The notes below the pieces were generated by a model that worked only from the letters and a program-made list of their open reading frames with translations, was not told where the DNA came from and did no database searches. The position numbers and the translations under genes were made by a program. A stretch of 64,000 nucleotides of DNA from Crotophaga sulcirostris. Its lineage: Eukaryota; Chordata; Aves; Cuculiformes; Crotophagidae. Positions 15,057 through 27,076 of the stretch are shown here, piece after piece. The stretch lies in the NCBI GenBank assembly GCA_013397455.1, contig VYZB01000095.1:926446-990445 (forward strand). Reading direction: 5' to 3'. Position 1 is the stretch's first letter. Each line of letters opens with the position of its first letter.

Positions 15057-15194
15057 GGTTTTTTGTGGTTGTTTGTTTGGGTGGTTTTGGGAGCAGGGGA
15101 GGGGGAGTGTTGTTTGTGTGGTGGTGGTGTCTTGGTTGATTTGGGGTTTTTTTGGGGGGTGTTTTTTCTGTTTGTTTTTGTTTGTTTGTTTTTA
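15057..15194 (+). repeat. G/T-rich low-complexity tract with a G-quadruplex motif
   Basis: The plus strand is almost free of A and C for about 140 bases. At 15,079-15,105 it has four G-runs (GGG, GGG, GGGG, GGGGG) with loops of 7, 4 and 1 bases, which meets the usual G3+N1-7 rule for an intramolecular quadruplex. The C/A-rich complement gives a Pro/Thr/His/Lys open frame that is a composition artefact. Confidence 0.65.
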
Positions 15195-16407
15195 AACTGC
15201 CAAGGCTTGTAATGGCTGGAGGAAACATTTAATGCCTTTGTCTTTCTTTTGCCCTATTTAGACAAAGTGCAGTCAAGACAATGTTATACTATTTGTGGTG
15301 GCAATGAGTTAGAAGCTTCACAGAGAAAGTTAGTCCAAGTGGATTACACAGGTCTCACCCAAGGCATGTTTGAGATGTACCCTTTCACCTCCTGAAGAAC
15401 AAAAATTTCATGCATTTACACACAGTTCTTGTTCAACTTCTTTAAAGAAGTTGCATATGTTATTCATTTTTACCTTTGAAGTTTTTCTTCAGAGTATTTT
15501 GTACATAATACTACTAATGTATGTGTTTTCAAACTCCTTTTGTAACGAGGTAGACATTTTTCTCATTTGTTTGAAACTCCACATATACTTATGTAATGCT
15601 AAGTAATCACCTTTGTGCTCCCCAAGGTAAACAGACAAAGACCACAGGATCATTAGTCATACAGATATAAGCATACTTCAATAAACAAAAACCCAAGGGC
15701 CATTTTTTTTCATGAGATGCTTTCACATCCCCCCTTTGATTAATTGAAGATTCACATAGGATAAACGAAAAAGCAATTCAATATAGGACACTGCAATAAG
15801 GGAACAAGTTTGAAATACATTATCTGTAAGGACAGAGAATGTCAAAGTTTATAAGCCAAGATCAGTAGCATCTCCATTTCAGTAGCTATGACGTTATTTC
15901 ATAACACTGTACTGCAGATAGGTCTTGAAAGAACTGTCTTTTTGCTTATAAGCAGAGCACAAGAAAAATTGTCTTCTATAGAGTCAGAATACCTGCTGAT
16001 CTATCTTAATGATAGGTTAAAAGTAATACTCTCAAAACGGTTTAACAACTTGTTTTACATTTACAGAGTGCTCTTACCAAAATCTGTCTTGAAATAAACT
16101 CAACTACAGAACTCCCAGGGGGATTTTAGAAGTAAGCACTCTGTTCCAAAGGTCTATTAATAATATTCAAGCAATTGAAGCAAACAGGTAATAGCATGAA
16201 ACACATGCTTCAGCTCCAAACAGAACTGTATGTCGTGACCGAGACCTTCTGCTGAGTTTTGAGGGAGATGGGTTAGGCAGCTGGAAAAGCTCAATTCGGG
16301 CTGTTCAGCAAATTACATCTGGCTCAACCTCTTATCTCTGCAAGTGACTCCAAGCACTGTAACTCCAAGCAACAACAATAACAACGTAACAGTATTAAGG
16401 CTGAGAC
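15195..16407. other. non-coding stretch, no gene seen
   Basis: Nothing gene-like is supported. The only notable element is a perfect 20-bp palindrome at 15,434-15,453. Confidence 0.5.
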
Positions 16408-16586
16408 ATATATACACACACATGCACACAGATATATATATGTATATACATATGTAATATGTATATACATATATGTATATATATATGTAATATGTATATA
16501 CATATATGTATATATATATGTAATATGTATATACATATATGTATATATATATGTATAATGTATATGTATACAATATATGTATAAAT
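16408..16586. repeat. TA/CA microsatellite with embedded 33-bp tandem array
   Basis: The tract starts with mixed TA and CA dinucleotides and then shows a higher-order repeat. The marker GTAATATG begins at 16,454, 16,487 and 16,520, exactly 33 bases apart, with a variant (GTATAATG) at 16,553. Because 33 is a multiple of three, the minus strand stays open and encodes an 11-residue Tyr/Ile/Thr repeat. This follows from the period and is not evidence of a protein. The array is largely self-complementary. Confidence 0.8.
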
Positions 16587-19500
16587 TATGGGTGCTCAAG
16601 GTTTCCAAGTAGTCCTGCTCCATCAAACCATCTGGGTTTTGGCAATGCGAAAAACAGCTTTTTGGAGAATCAGCAAGAAATCAAAAAATCTACCAACTCC
16701 CCATAGGTACTAAACCAATATTTGAGATACACCCTAATTGAAGGGAGATAAGATGAAACAGATGCAAAGAAAGGCTAGCAGGATGAACAATCTCAAAGAC
16801 CCAAATCAGTTGCACTTTAAAATATTAGCAACATTTTACTTGTTACTGCAGTGGTCATTGGAAATTAAACATTCTACTACTAGAGTAATTAGCTGAATAA
16901 CAAACACTTCTCTATAATCAAGCTCTACTATAGTCAGTGCCAAATTCACTATTGAAAATATTGAACTTAAGAGATATTAATTAATGAGTTTGTCGCTAAC
17001 ATCATCCCTTCCATACTCTTCTGCATTACATTTGCATAGAATCACACATTTATGACTAGATTTTTTTTTCCAGGAAGTAATTTGCTACATATGGTGTTAG
17101 TGCTGTTTAACTTAAGAAGCCTTTCCATCCTGGATCCTTAAAGCTACCCTTCTTCATAAGCCAGCAAAACCAAAAAATTCCTTACATCTAAGTTGCTTTT
17201 AAACAGAACCCAAAACAACTGAGCTGACACGAAATAAAAATGTAAGAAAGGTTAAAGGATAAAGAAGTTCTACAACAGATAGGTGAAAAAAAAATCTCAT
17301 ACTTGTTGAAGGAGGTTATGTACTTCTCCACACAAATCACTACCAAGGTCAAAGTGATCTGAGCAAAGCTCTGAGACGTCACACCCATTGTTCTACAGGT
17401 GTTGCAGCTCACAATCCAAGTAGTTTGCAAGTCTAACTGGGGATGTTTACAGCTTTTTCTATATTACTGCCTGTAACATATCAGCAGTGCCTGAGAGACA
17501 AGCAGAACCCTGTGCTATGTAAGGGTTAGCCTAGCCTCCTGTATCTGAGTGTTATCTTAAGTATTATCACCACAAAGGGTTTTCTCTGTTTTTTTGTTTT
17601 GTTTTTTTTTTTTTGAAAAGAGCATATTGAAGTTCAACACATCAAGCCAGAAAATTTGCATACTTTGCAATCTAAAGAGATACAACTTCAATCACGGTAA
17701 AGTGACTTGTTTTTCAAAAGAACATTTTACTGTGTTATCTATGAATGAAATATTGGGGTTTTCAGCCTTCCCCTCTTATACTAGTTTTATCTCCTATTTC
17801 TTACGATTCAAAGAATAACTATGAAATTATACAGATGTAACTAAAAAACTACTGCAAGATAAAATTACTAGTCCTTATCTTGCTTACATCAACTGAAAAA
17901 CTGACAAAAATATTTTACAGACTAAAACAAAGGCCTTTTTTAAGCACTGATATTCATCTAACACAAAGAACCATGAACATAACCGAATCATTTCTTACAC
18001 TACAAATAACATGTTTGATGCCAATCACCAATACAAGTGATATATTGCATGGAAATTATTCATACATTTCAGTTAATTATTGCAATGTAAATCAACAGAG
18101 CCAGTATTGAGCAGCTCAAAACTAGCAAGACTACACTGTGAAAAAATTTGTAGGTAGTAAATGACTTAATAATTGGATTCCACCTGTTTGTCCCCCGTCC
18201 CTCCCCTCCAATATCCTTCATTACATCAACAACTCACTTAAAAAATAGCTTGGCTTAGTCTATATTTAAATGAACGAATAATATAACTGCTTTGAATAAC
18301 TGTACTGAACAGCCAGCAGAAATACAAAGTTACATCTGAGAGGTTCAGAAGCATATACCTACATACTGCAACAAGTTGCATTTAATGTCAAGTTTTGCCA
18401 GTTAAAATGTGGCAGCAGTTAATCGGCCCTACAAGTAATTCCCCAACAATAACAAAGACATAGCGTAGAAATTGCAGGGAGTGGTTTTATACCCTACATA
18501 CCATTTTAAGACTACAAACACATTTTCAGCCTCAGGTGTTGCCAGGTGTAGCCCCAAAGAGAAGCACAGCCATGGCTAGGGGTGCAGTACCACTTTCACG
18601 ATGCAGGATGCTCGCAACTTCCCAGCCCTGCCCTACACAACACCACTGCTGTATAATTTTGCTGCTGAAACAGAAGAGCTAGAAGTCCAAGAGCAGCAGC
18701 AAGCAATGCCAAAAACCATCACCTCTAATCCTCCTGTTGGGGAAACATCCTCCCTTGCTGTTTTGGGATTTCCATGGGCTCAAAAGGAGTCACACATTGT
18801 ATGGCTTACACCACAGCAGCAGGACAGGACAGGCTACTCAAAAGTATGATTAAAAAAGTAGCTTTGCTTGCAGCAGTTTAAAGGGGAGAAAAACAGAAGT
18901 CACCATTTCAAGCAATAATTTTGTGTAAGTCTTGTATGATTGTTTCAGTGTCAGAAATGCCCAAGATCTCTTTCAGAAAGCAATTTGTAAAGTAGCCCTG
19001 CAGGAAAAATAAATTATTTTTAAGTATCTTGGGATTTTCTTCTTCTGCAGAAAGCCATTCGTATTTGATAGAGACAATATTAGCACCTTTCACTTTACAG
19101 ATTGGTTTAACAATGTGACTTCCTTTTCTTCTAAAGTTTGACTAAGCCAAAATCAAAACCCTGGCCTTCTGAGTCCCACCATAAAGCTAAATCCATACAC
19201 TTTACTCACAGTTATGTTTCTGTGCATCTCATGCAGGAATTCAGTCCTCCTGAGGACAGCCAGAACATAAGCACTGGTTACAGGAGGAAGGGGGATGAGA
19301 GGAGGCTGGCACAGCACATGTTGCAATATCAAAGTAATCACAGCTGGGTGACACAGGTGGGTAATTTGGACACTACCAGCTCCACCTGCTCTTTGCAGCC
19401 CTAGCAATGCCAAAGCACACCAAAGTCACCAAAAGTCAACCCCTAAGGACATAGCAGCCTCACCTCTCCTCTTCCCCTCACAGCCACCTTGGCATTACTA

Positions 19501-22189
19501 GGAATGTTCCAGCAGAACACAAACTGAACGAAGCGATCACCAAGAAGAAGCAGCAGAAGTCTTGATGAGCATTAGCCTCGATAAGAAAAATTCCTCAGAA
19601 TTAAAGTGATGGCAAGAAGGTCTGAAAAGCAGCACAGGTTCTAAACACTGAGAACTGCCTGACACAGTAGGAAGAGCAAACCCCTGAACTACTGAATTGG
19701 TGCAGTGACAACACAGCACTATTCCTCATGAATAAACTCATTGTAAAGTAAACAAAGTTTTGACAAAAGCTGCAGCAATCATCCCCAGTTACAGTAAGAA
19801 CTTAGTTTCCAGTTAAAGAAAAACACATATTGCACCTATTATATCAGCATATCTACAATGCACCCATTACTAACAACATTCCTAATATATTCAAAAGCCT
19901 TCTGCTTTCTTTGAAAGCATAGCTCTATGGAGGAAAAAAGGTTATTTTAATTCAGTGTTAATATTTTATATTATTTAAGATATCTATTGCATGCTTGATT
20001 TCTAAACACAACGTGACACTTGCATGTCAAAGTCTCTGTGGTTCTATTCCTCAATTTCAGTTCAAAACTGGAATCTGGAGATTTATGCATAGCTCTAAAC
20101 TGGAAGTCAGATCTCATTGCATTGTTACCTCCAAGACAGCCAACAAATGACACCAGAAGCAGCTGTTTCCACAGCAGCAGCATCTTCAGTCACCTAAATC
20201 AGTAATTCTCATTCAGTCTCAGGTGAATTGTATGTTTAGTCTTCCAGGTGGCAAGGTTTAACCTGTTAAAAAAAACAAACATAAGATTGAATCCCATGAT
20301 GATTCCTCAGAACTGGTTTCCTTGTTAATGCACTTTTTAATAAATACAAAGTTGACAGATCCTCTAAGTTCCTCTTTTTCCTATGGTTTAACCCTCAACA
20401 GAAGGGTTAAACAACCTAGGTACCCATTTATGTGTGGATACAAGGTCTTAGAAGTCATACAAGCCGGTAGAAGCAGAGCTGACAGGTAAGTTGATTCTGT
20501 TGTTCCTACTTCGCACCAATTTCCAGCATTCATTTATTTGTAAGAAACAGTAGTTTCACAGGAAGAGAAAGTACTTAAGGTGCAATCATACAAAGTACAG
20601 TAGTTTAATGCATTTGTTACAAGAGCATGCACTGCACTGATTTAATTAAAGCTATGCCTAACCTGCTATTTTTTTTTTCATTGTTTTCAATATGCAGCAA
20701 AGCATTGTAGAAGTCTAAAGAAGAAGATCTAGCAACTGAAAAAAGCCACTAGTGAGCACATCTCACTCAAGTGCATCAGGTGTAACGACAGGCTGTGAAC
20801 TAATTTGCCACCTTTCCATTTCTACCTTTGCTACTGGCTAGATGATAAACTGTTTGCTAAGGTCTACCAGCCTGAGTATGACATCATCATTTTACTTATT
20901 TTTTTCCTAAAAAAGCTTCACCGTAAATTTTCTGAAGTTGTGTGACAACTGTGGCCTTTATTTTTTGTCCATGTCACTTCCACAGCAATCTCTTTCTTCA
21001 GAGGAAGGGTGGCTGGGCAAAACCTGAGGTTCTGCAGCACACACACCAGATCAAATGGTTACTTCTGGGATTAGTCTATGGATCAATGCACAGAAATATT
21101 AAGGTCAAGAAAGCAACTATTAACTCTGAGGAGCCAAATCGGAGATGTCTGAACTTGATTTTTCCATGTGAACTGTACTTCACATTGCAGTTCAAATTAC
21201 ACATTACATGTCTGAACTTCAAGCTAAGCACCCCAGAAAAAATCACACAGATATATCCCCACATCACAACTTGCTAGCAGCGTTTCAGCTCCCTAGAAAA
21301 ACACTGCATGGCCTTTTGCCATAAGAACAGTATCTTTCCACATTCTATGATCCCAGCTCATGCAGTCTATGCTATCAGCTCTCCCACCAAGCCACAGAGC
21401 ACTGACAGCAGCATCCTCTCCTCTGTACTGTCAGGAATATTACTTTGATTTTTTTCATGCGTTTCAAAACCAGAAAATGAGGAAAACCAAGCCTCACCTT
21501 TTCATCAAGTAACAGATATTGAACACTCAGCAGGTATCTGCTGCCAGCATAGCAGGTACAAGAGGCATGCTTACAGTACGGGTAAAGCAATTCCCAGGTA
21601 CCTAAACATGGCAGGGGGAATATCCCATCACCAGGCAGCTTTCCAGATCAAACAGTTTGAGAAAGCAAACCCAGTTCTCACAGACTGAAATCTGAAGTTT
21701 ATCATTTTCAACTGAAACATTATTCATTTCCAAAAGCAATCATTTAAATACAAACACTGATAATTTTTCAAGTTAAGAAACCCACCACAGTGCTTTGGCA
21801 ACATTATAACTCTTCCTTTCCTAAAGCCCAAAAATCTGAGGTTGGAGGCACCTACTGAGGAGATCACACAAAGGAAGGTCAAAACTTGTTTTGCATCAGA
21901 TCTGCAGTTAAAGACCTTTCCCCCAACCCCCCAAAAAATGAGAAAAATACTTCTTGTTCAAATTGAAAATTTGGGTTTGGTCACTCCTCACCCACCACCC
22001 TATGGTTCTCAAGGACCATCCACAAAGCTTTCCTTTAAAGAAGGTTATCCATGGGCAGCTGGGAACCAGAGGCAGAAAAACTAAATGCCCATCCAGGACC
22101 CAGTCCCACCCATGCTGCTGAGGATCAGCTGCTCCTGCAGCCATGAAAAGCCACAGCTGTGCCAGTGTCACCAGCCTGGCACCCAAACA
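16587..22189. other. AT-rich non-coding stretch
   Basis: Apart from the weak exon candidate at 17,303-17,392 I see no gene. A T-rich run with short G interruptions lies near 17,585-17,614. Open frames on both strands are short and unrelated to known families. Confidence 0.45.
17303..17392 (-). CDS. candidate 90-nt internal coding exon, unrecognised
   Basis: On the minus strand the segment runs from an acceptor ending CCTGTAG (plus CT at 17,393-17,394) to a donor CAA|GTATGA (plus AC at 17,301-17,302). It is exactly 30 codons in phase 0 at both ends, so it could be skipped or included without a frameshift. The translation is acidic with four cysteines (for example SELCSDHFDLGSDLCGEV). The frame upstream of the acceptor is closed by the TAG of the splice site itself. 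The pyrimidine tract is modest. I recognise no family, and a longer overlapping open frame exists in another minus frame. Confidence 0.2.
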
Positions 22190-22310
22190 AAATCACAGAA
22201 CTAACCGAGTTGGAAAGGACCCACAAGGATCATCGAGTCCAACTCCTGTTCCTGCATAGGACAACCCTAACACTCACATCACATGTCTGAGGGCATCTCA
22301 GGATATCCCC
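22190..22310 (-). mobile_element. CR1 LINE 3'-end fragment
   Basis: The plus strand reads AATCACAGAACTAACCGAG and then a diverged form of the CR1 3' untranslated region, including the words GATCATCGAGTCCAACTCCT and CCTGCATAGGACAACC. CR1 is the main non-LTR retrotransposon of birds, and its copies are usually 5'-truncated like this one. The element lies on the minus strand. The inner boundary near 22,310 is uncertain because the match fades. Confidence 0.85.
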
Positions 22311-24897
22311 AGTTTTGGGCTGCAATACTAAACCCTGTCTAAGCATCACCATCCCAGTCCAGGGAAATGAGGCATTTTATAGCTGTAACACTTGCCCTGA
22401 GAAGTGAGGATAGCCAGAAGGTAAAAAAAGGGGAGGAGGTGGAGCAGGAATACTAAAGTAGGTCACACTTATGTCAGCTTTCTTGCAATCTTACAAGGGA
22501 GGGAAAAAAAAAAATAGAAGGAAAAGCTAAATTAATTTGATTTTGTTCTTTAAGTGCTCTGGGCAAAGCAGAACATAATAGATCCATTTCAGGCCAGAAA
22601 AAAGTGCTTTGGTAGAGGCTAAAAAAATTGAGAAGTTTTATATGTGGGTATAAAATCAAAAATAAATCCCAACCTCTGCCTGCATTGTATTTTAATAAAT
22701 TTGAATATCTTAGAGAAAGGGGGTTATCAGCTAGCTAACCTTGCAAGATTTAAATTAATTTAAATGCTTCATTTTGTCTGTTCTGCAAGATTTTGCTAAT
22801 TTAGGATCTATTCCCAGATACCCAAAATTTCATTTTTAAAAGATGACACTCAGTAGTGTTCAAATGTATAGTTTTAAGCCAGATAAGCATATCCTTGCAC
22901 TCAGTAACAGGTCAGTTCTTTACAAAGGGCAAATTTATATGCACACCAATTTAAGACCAAGTAGACACCAAAGTGTACAATTCTGTAAGTTTTTCCTCAG
23001 TTAAATATTGACCAACAGCCTTCCCATTAAAGGAAGCAGAAAGGAGATTGTCCCTGTTGACGCCACCCCAGCCTGCTGCCAATAAGTACCCGAAGGGTTG
23101 CAAAGCATGAGACCTACCCACGGGCTCCATACTAGACCAAAGTCACTGCTGCTAAGTCTGAACAGCCTAATACCAACCTCTTAGACCCTCGGTGAATATT
23201 TTGTCACTGGAGCAAGCAAGCTGCATTGAAACTGCACCAAAAAAAATCAAGTATGAAGTACCACTGCAACTCAGCTTTAATGCTACTGTATTAATCTAAA
23301 AAATAGAATCCCAGAATTAACAGACAAAACCCCATTATATTAGAAAGGTTGCAGTGAGTTACTTTTTGTGATACATACATTCTAATCATATAGTACGTGG
23401 ACGTAATCTGCAAAGCTACTCACTGCCAATGCAAGGCTTCAAAATCAGATGACAATGCTTAGGATTTTTGTAGCCTTCAGAACTCTTAGAGAACCTTGGC
23501 TGTTTTTCAGACCGTCCACATTCAGAAAGAGGTGAAGAAGAGTATGAAAAAAATCCCAACTCCTTGACATTTGATTGTACTATTTCAAATATGTCACTTC
23601 TTACAAACAGAGAGTAATGTGATATTAATAGCAAAGAAAAATTTTACCACCCCCTCTTTTTTGCAGATCATTCTGGTGCTTTTAGAAATAAGTGAACTTC
23701 AGTTACATACACAGAAATTCATCACTTCATATGTAAAGGCCAGAAAGAATAAAGACAAGCAGCACCTACTGTGGTTGGAAAAGACAGTAGAGAAACAGAG
23801 TAAAACACAGAGAATCCGCAAAAGGAGATACAAATATATTTCTAAAATTAGAAAGCTTCCTAGTATTAGATAGGGCTCTGGTTTCAGGATAAGCTGAAGA
23901 TATTTCAGAAGAGTAAGAAAAACCTGTGAAGTGGTGCAAACATACTATGAAAAGTAAACAGATTTAATTTCTTTATTATACACTACTTTGACTTGCAGAG
24001 ATAAGTAATTCTCGTGTGTTCCTCTGATAAGTTTTTTTGAAGACAACCACAAGATAGCAAGCAAAAAAACAAACAGCAGAACAAATTACATAGGATGAAA
24101 GCTCATACAAAATTCAACTTGATTTTCCTTCCTTCAAAATTAGCTTTCCAAAACCTATGCACTTTGAGGTCTTTTAATACAGCAAGTGATGGACAAGAAT
24201 GTCTGGAAGAAATAGAAAGTCTGGAAAAGTTCAAGACTCAGTAATTTTATTCAGTGACCTTAATTTTACTACCTAGAATAAAGTGTAAAAAGCAGTAGTT
24301 CCCCAAAGGTGGAATTTTTATTTCTATATATAGAAATGGAACTTGTCAGGTCTGGCTGACAAGTTCAAGTTAAACTTTGAGCTTGAGATGGAGGAATTTT
24401 TTGCATTCCCAAGTTTAAAACAATCAAATTCCTCAAACTGAGGAGAACTACAGAGACCAAGAACTTATTTTTCTGTATTGATCACAAACCACAAAACAGA
24501 AAATCAACTGATGTACTGACACTAGAGGTCAGCATACCTTCGCAAAGGGAAAAAAAAATTACCACCATCTCATCTTGATGAATTACCAGATTAAATCTCT
24601 AGTTAATGATAAAGTCATCTCCAAGGATATCATAAAACCATGATGCACTGATTAGCGTGGAATACGCCTCAACTTCAACAAGCCATTTTTAATTGGGAAG
24701 GAGAAATTGAAAATGCCCATTTCTCATTTCTTTCAGAACTACATAACTTGCTGTGAAAAATTATCCAAAACACTTTGCTTCAATGAGGAACACCTACATC
24801 GTGGACTCAGCTTCTCCATCACTGATACAAACCACTGTCTCTTACAGCCCACCTCCCAAGATTTTCAGGAACCAGAGCCATGATGAAAATACTCTAG
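22311..24897. other. non-coding stretch with palindromic elements
   Basis: No gene is supported. The notable part is 24,320-24,366, where an 18-bp perfect palindrome is followed at once by an 11-bp perfect stem with a 6-base loop. Confidence 0.45.
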
Positions 24898-24990
24898 CTT
24901 TGGAAAACGAAGTGTGTAGTGAGCTTTGTGCTTTGGAAAACGAAGTGTGTAGTGAGCTTTGTGCTTTGGAAAACGAAGTGTGTAGTGAGC
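24898..24990 (+). repeat. perfect 33-bp minisatellite, 2.8 copies
   Basis: Copies begin at 24,898, 24,931 and 24,964. The first two are identical over 33 bases and the third matches for 27 bases and then diverges. The unit begins CTTTGGAAAACGAAGTGTG. The lack of any substitution suggests recent duplication or an assembly effect. The array sits in a plus-strand open frame (24,753-25,121, starting at GTG rather than ATG) and adds an 11-residue Leu/Glu/Cys repeat to it. That frame has no Kozak context, splice support or homology that I recognise. Confidence 0.9.
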
Positions 24991-27076
24991 ATACACACTC
25001 AATAAAAACACTTTTCAAAGATGCTCCAATCGTAGGCTTTCAAAATGCAAAGTACAACAAAATATACAGAAGTACTGTGTTTTCAGATAATGATCTTTCT
25101 GTAATACTAGCTGATCTCTAGACTTTGCTTTGATACCAAGATAGTCCACTTCACTGCGTTCTGTCTCTAGTAAGATGAATCCAAGTCAAAAGTGCTAAAG
25201 ATATTTGGAAGCATCAAGTCAAAGGCAGATCCAACACCTTTCATTTGTTCCATTGACACAGGCATGGTGCCAGCTCAAGATAAGAGCTCAGAAGGGATTC
25301 CTGTCACTTGAAGGAAATACTTAATTTAACTCTGACATCATTCAACAGGCAAACCTAGAGATTAAGTTATCTGAGTAATTTAACGCTGGAGATAGGAAAG
25401 GCTTTGGAAAAAACCCCACAGGAACAATATTGAATATTCCAGACACAGTAGGGGCATACTTCTGAAAGAAATGCAAATGCATCTAACGCACCTGAAAGAC
25501 TAAGTAAATAGGAATTGACCAGTTAAAAGCTAAGAAGCACTGACAACAAAAAGTTAAAAAACCTGCTAAGCAATACCATGGCTTGTTCCAGAGAAAAGTT
25601 TAAAATGGTGCTCCAAGGAAAATCATGGTTGCTCTGACTCCTTTGGGGTCTCATTAGATCTTTGCTCCACAGCTGCACAGTAGCACCACTCATTAGCAAA
25701 CAGCCTTTGCAGGTAGCAGTTGTGAGGCTGCCTGTGGCTCTTCCTCAGCCTTCCTATCCCTACAGGGATATCAACAATAGACAAATCATCCTGATGAAGT
25801 TGGACTGTAAACGCAAAAAAATAGAACAAAGTTTTAGACAAACGCCACCATTACCGAGCTTTAAGTAGGATTAAAGTAATCTCCAGTGTGTCATTGGTAG
25901 AGACTTCGTTAAAAGTGTCATTTTAAACAAAATTAATTTACAGAAGCTTAAAATACAGAAGCAGCAACTGTTCTATGGAGAGTTCTATTACAAATTCTCT
26001 TGTCTCACTGTATTTATTGACTCTTTCAGCCATGGTCCCCTGCTTCACCTGCCCATCCATCCTTTGTATTTGATCTATATCTCTCTGGTATATGGACCGC
26101 ACGGGTGGTTCTGGTTTACAGGGCATCTTCCCTAGCCCTACCATTATTTTAGTCCCTCCATTTCCCACTGGAGCAAAGAACTTTCGTAGTAATTGGATGC
26201 CCACTTTCCCTGTATACTAATTTTTCTACAAACAACATCACAGAGCATCTCTACTTTATATCTCTTATTCATCATGACATTAGGAACCTCTCTGAATATA
26301 CGAACAAGTTTACTGAATTCTGTATCTGCAGTTCTTCCATTTAAGAACTATGGCCACTAAAGAGAGCTGTAACTCAACTGAATCTTTTACCATAGAGAGT
26401 TATTTCATGTCAACAAAAGCAGTGAAGCTGCAAAAAGAAAATAATTAAGGAATGACTTTTATCCTAAATTCCTCAGGAATCTTACTTTAAGACCAATGCC
26501 TTCCACCAGTCAGCATATCAACAAACTGAGAGCCTCTTTAAATCTAGCCAGAGGTCTTTAATTTGCACCACCTGCAGAGACAGCCCTCCTCCATCAATAT
26601 CAGGACATCCATGAGAACACTTCACAAAAAAAGTTTTGCATTTCTCCCTCAGTTTATAGGGGAATGTTTGTGTGAATCTTTTCTTTTTTTACTCTTTAAG
26701 TTTCATCAATTATGTGATACAATTAGAAGTTACTAAACCTTTAAAGCAATAGTAACTCCAGATTCAACGTAGGAGGTCTGACACAAAAAACAAGACTAAT
26801 CCTACAGCTCAGAAACCGAAAGTGGGAGAGGAGAGACAAAGAGACCAGTGTAGAACATGTTCACCTGTCACAGTGAGACAAAGCTCAACTCAATCGCTTC
26901 ACTCTGTACATGCAGATGCATGTTGAAATACTGATGTTTTCTTATTTTCAGCTGGAAAATGCTGGTGTGCAAGAGTGAACAGCAAGTTCACATAAGTTTC
27001 TCATGAAACTGAAGAAATCCATGACAAACTTTTCAATTTTTGACTGAGGTTTACAGTGAAGAGAGCCTAAAGATCA
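24991..27076. other. non-coding stretch, no gene seen
   Basis: AT-rich DNA without convincing exons or recognisable repeats. Short open frames near 25.6-26.2 kb overlap on both strands and show no family signature. Confidence 0.45.

Noticed and set aside
15013..15228. Pro/Thr/Lys/His-rich minus-strand frame.
   Set aside because: Produced by the G/T-rich tract on the opposite strand.
16313..16626. Minus-strand frames of 86-100 codons rich in Tyr, Ile and Thr.
   Set aside because: They are translations of the TA/CA 33-bp array and would be open whatever the biology.
24753..25121. 122-codon plus-strand frame containing the minisatellite.
   Set aside because: It starts at GTG, the first ATG is ten codons in without good context, there is no splice support, and the repeat lengthens it artificially.
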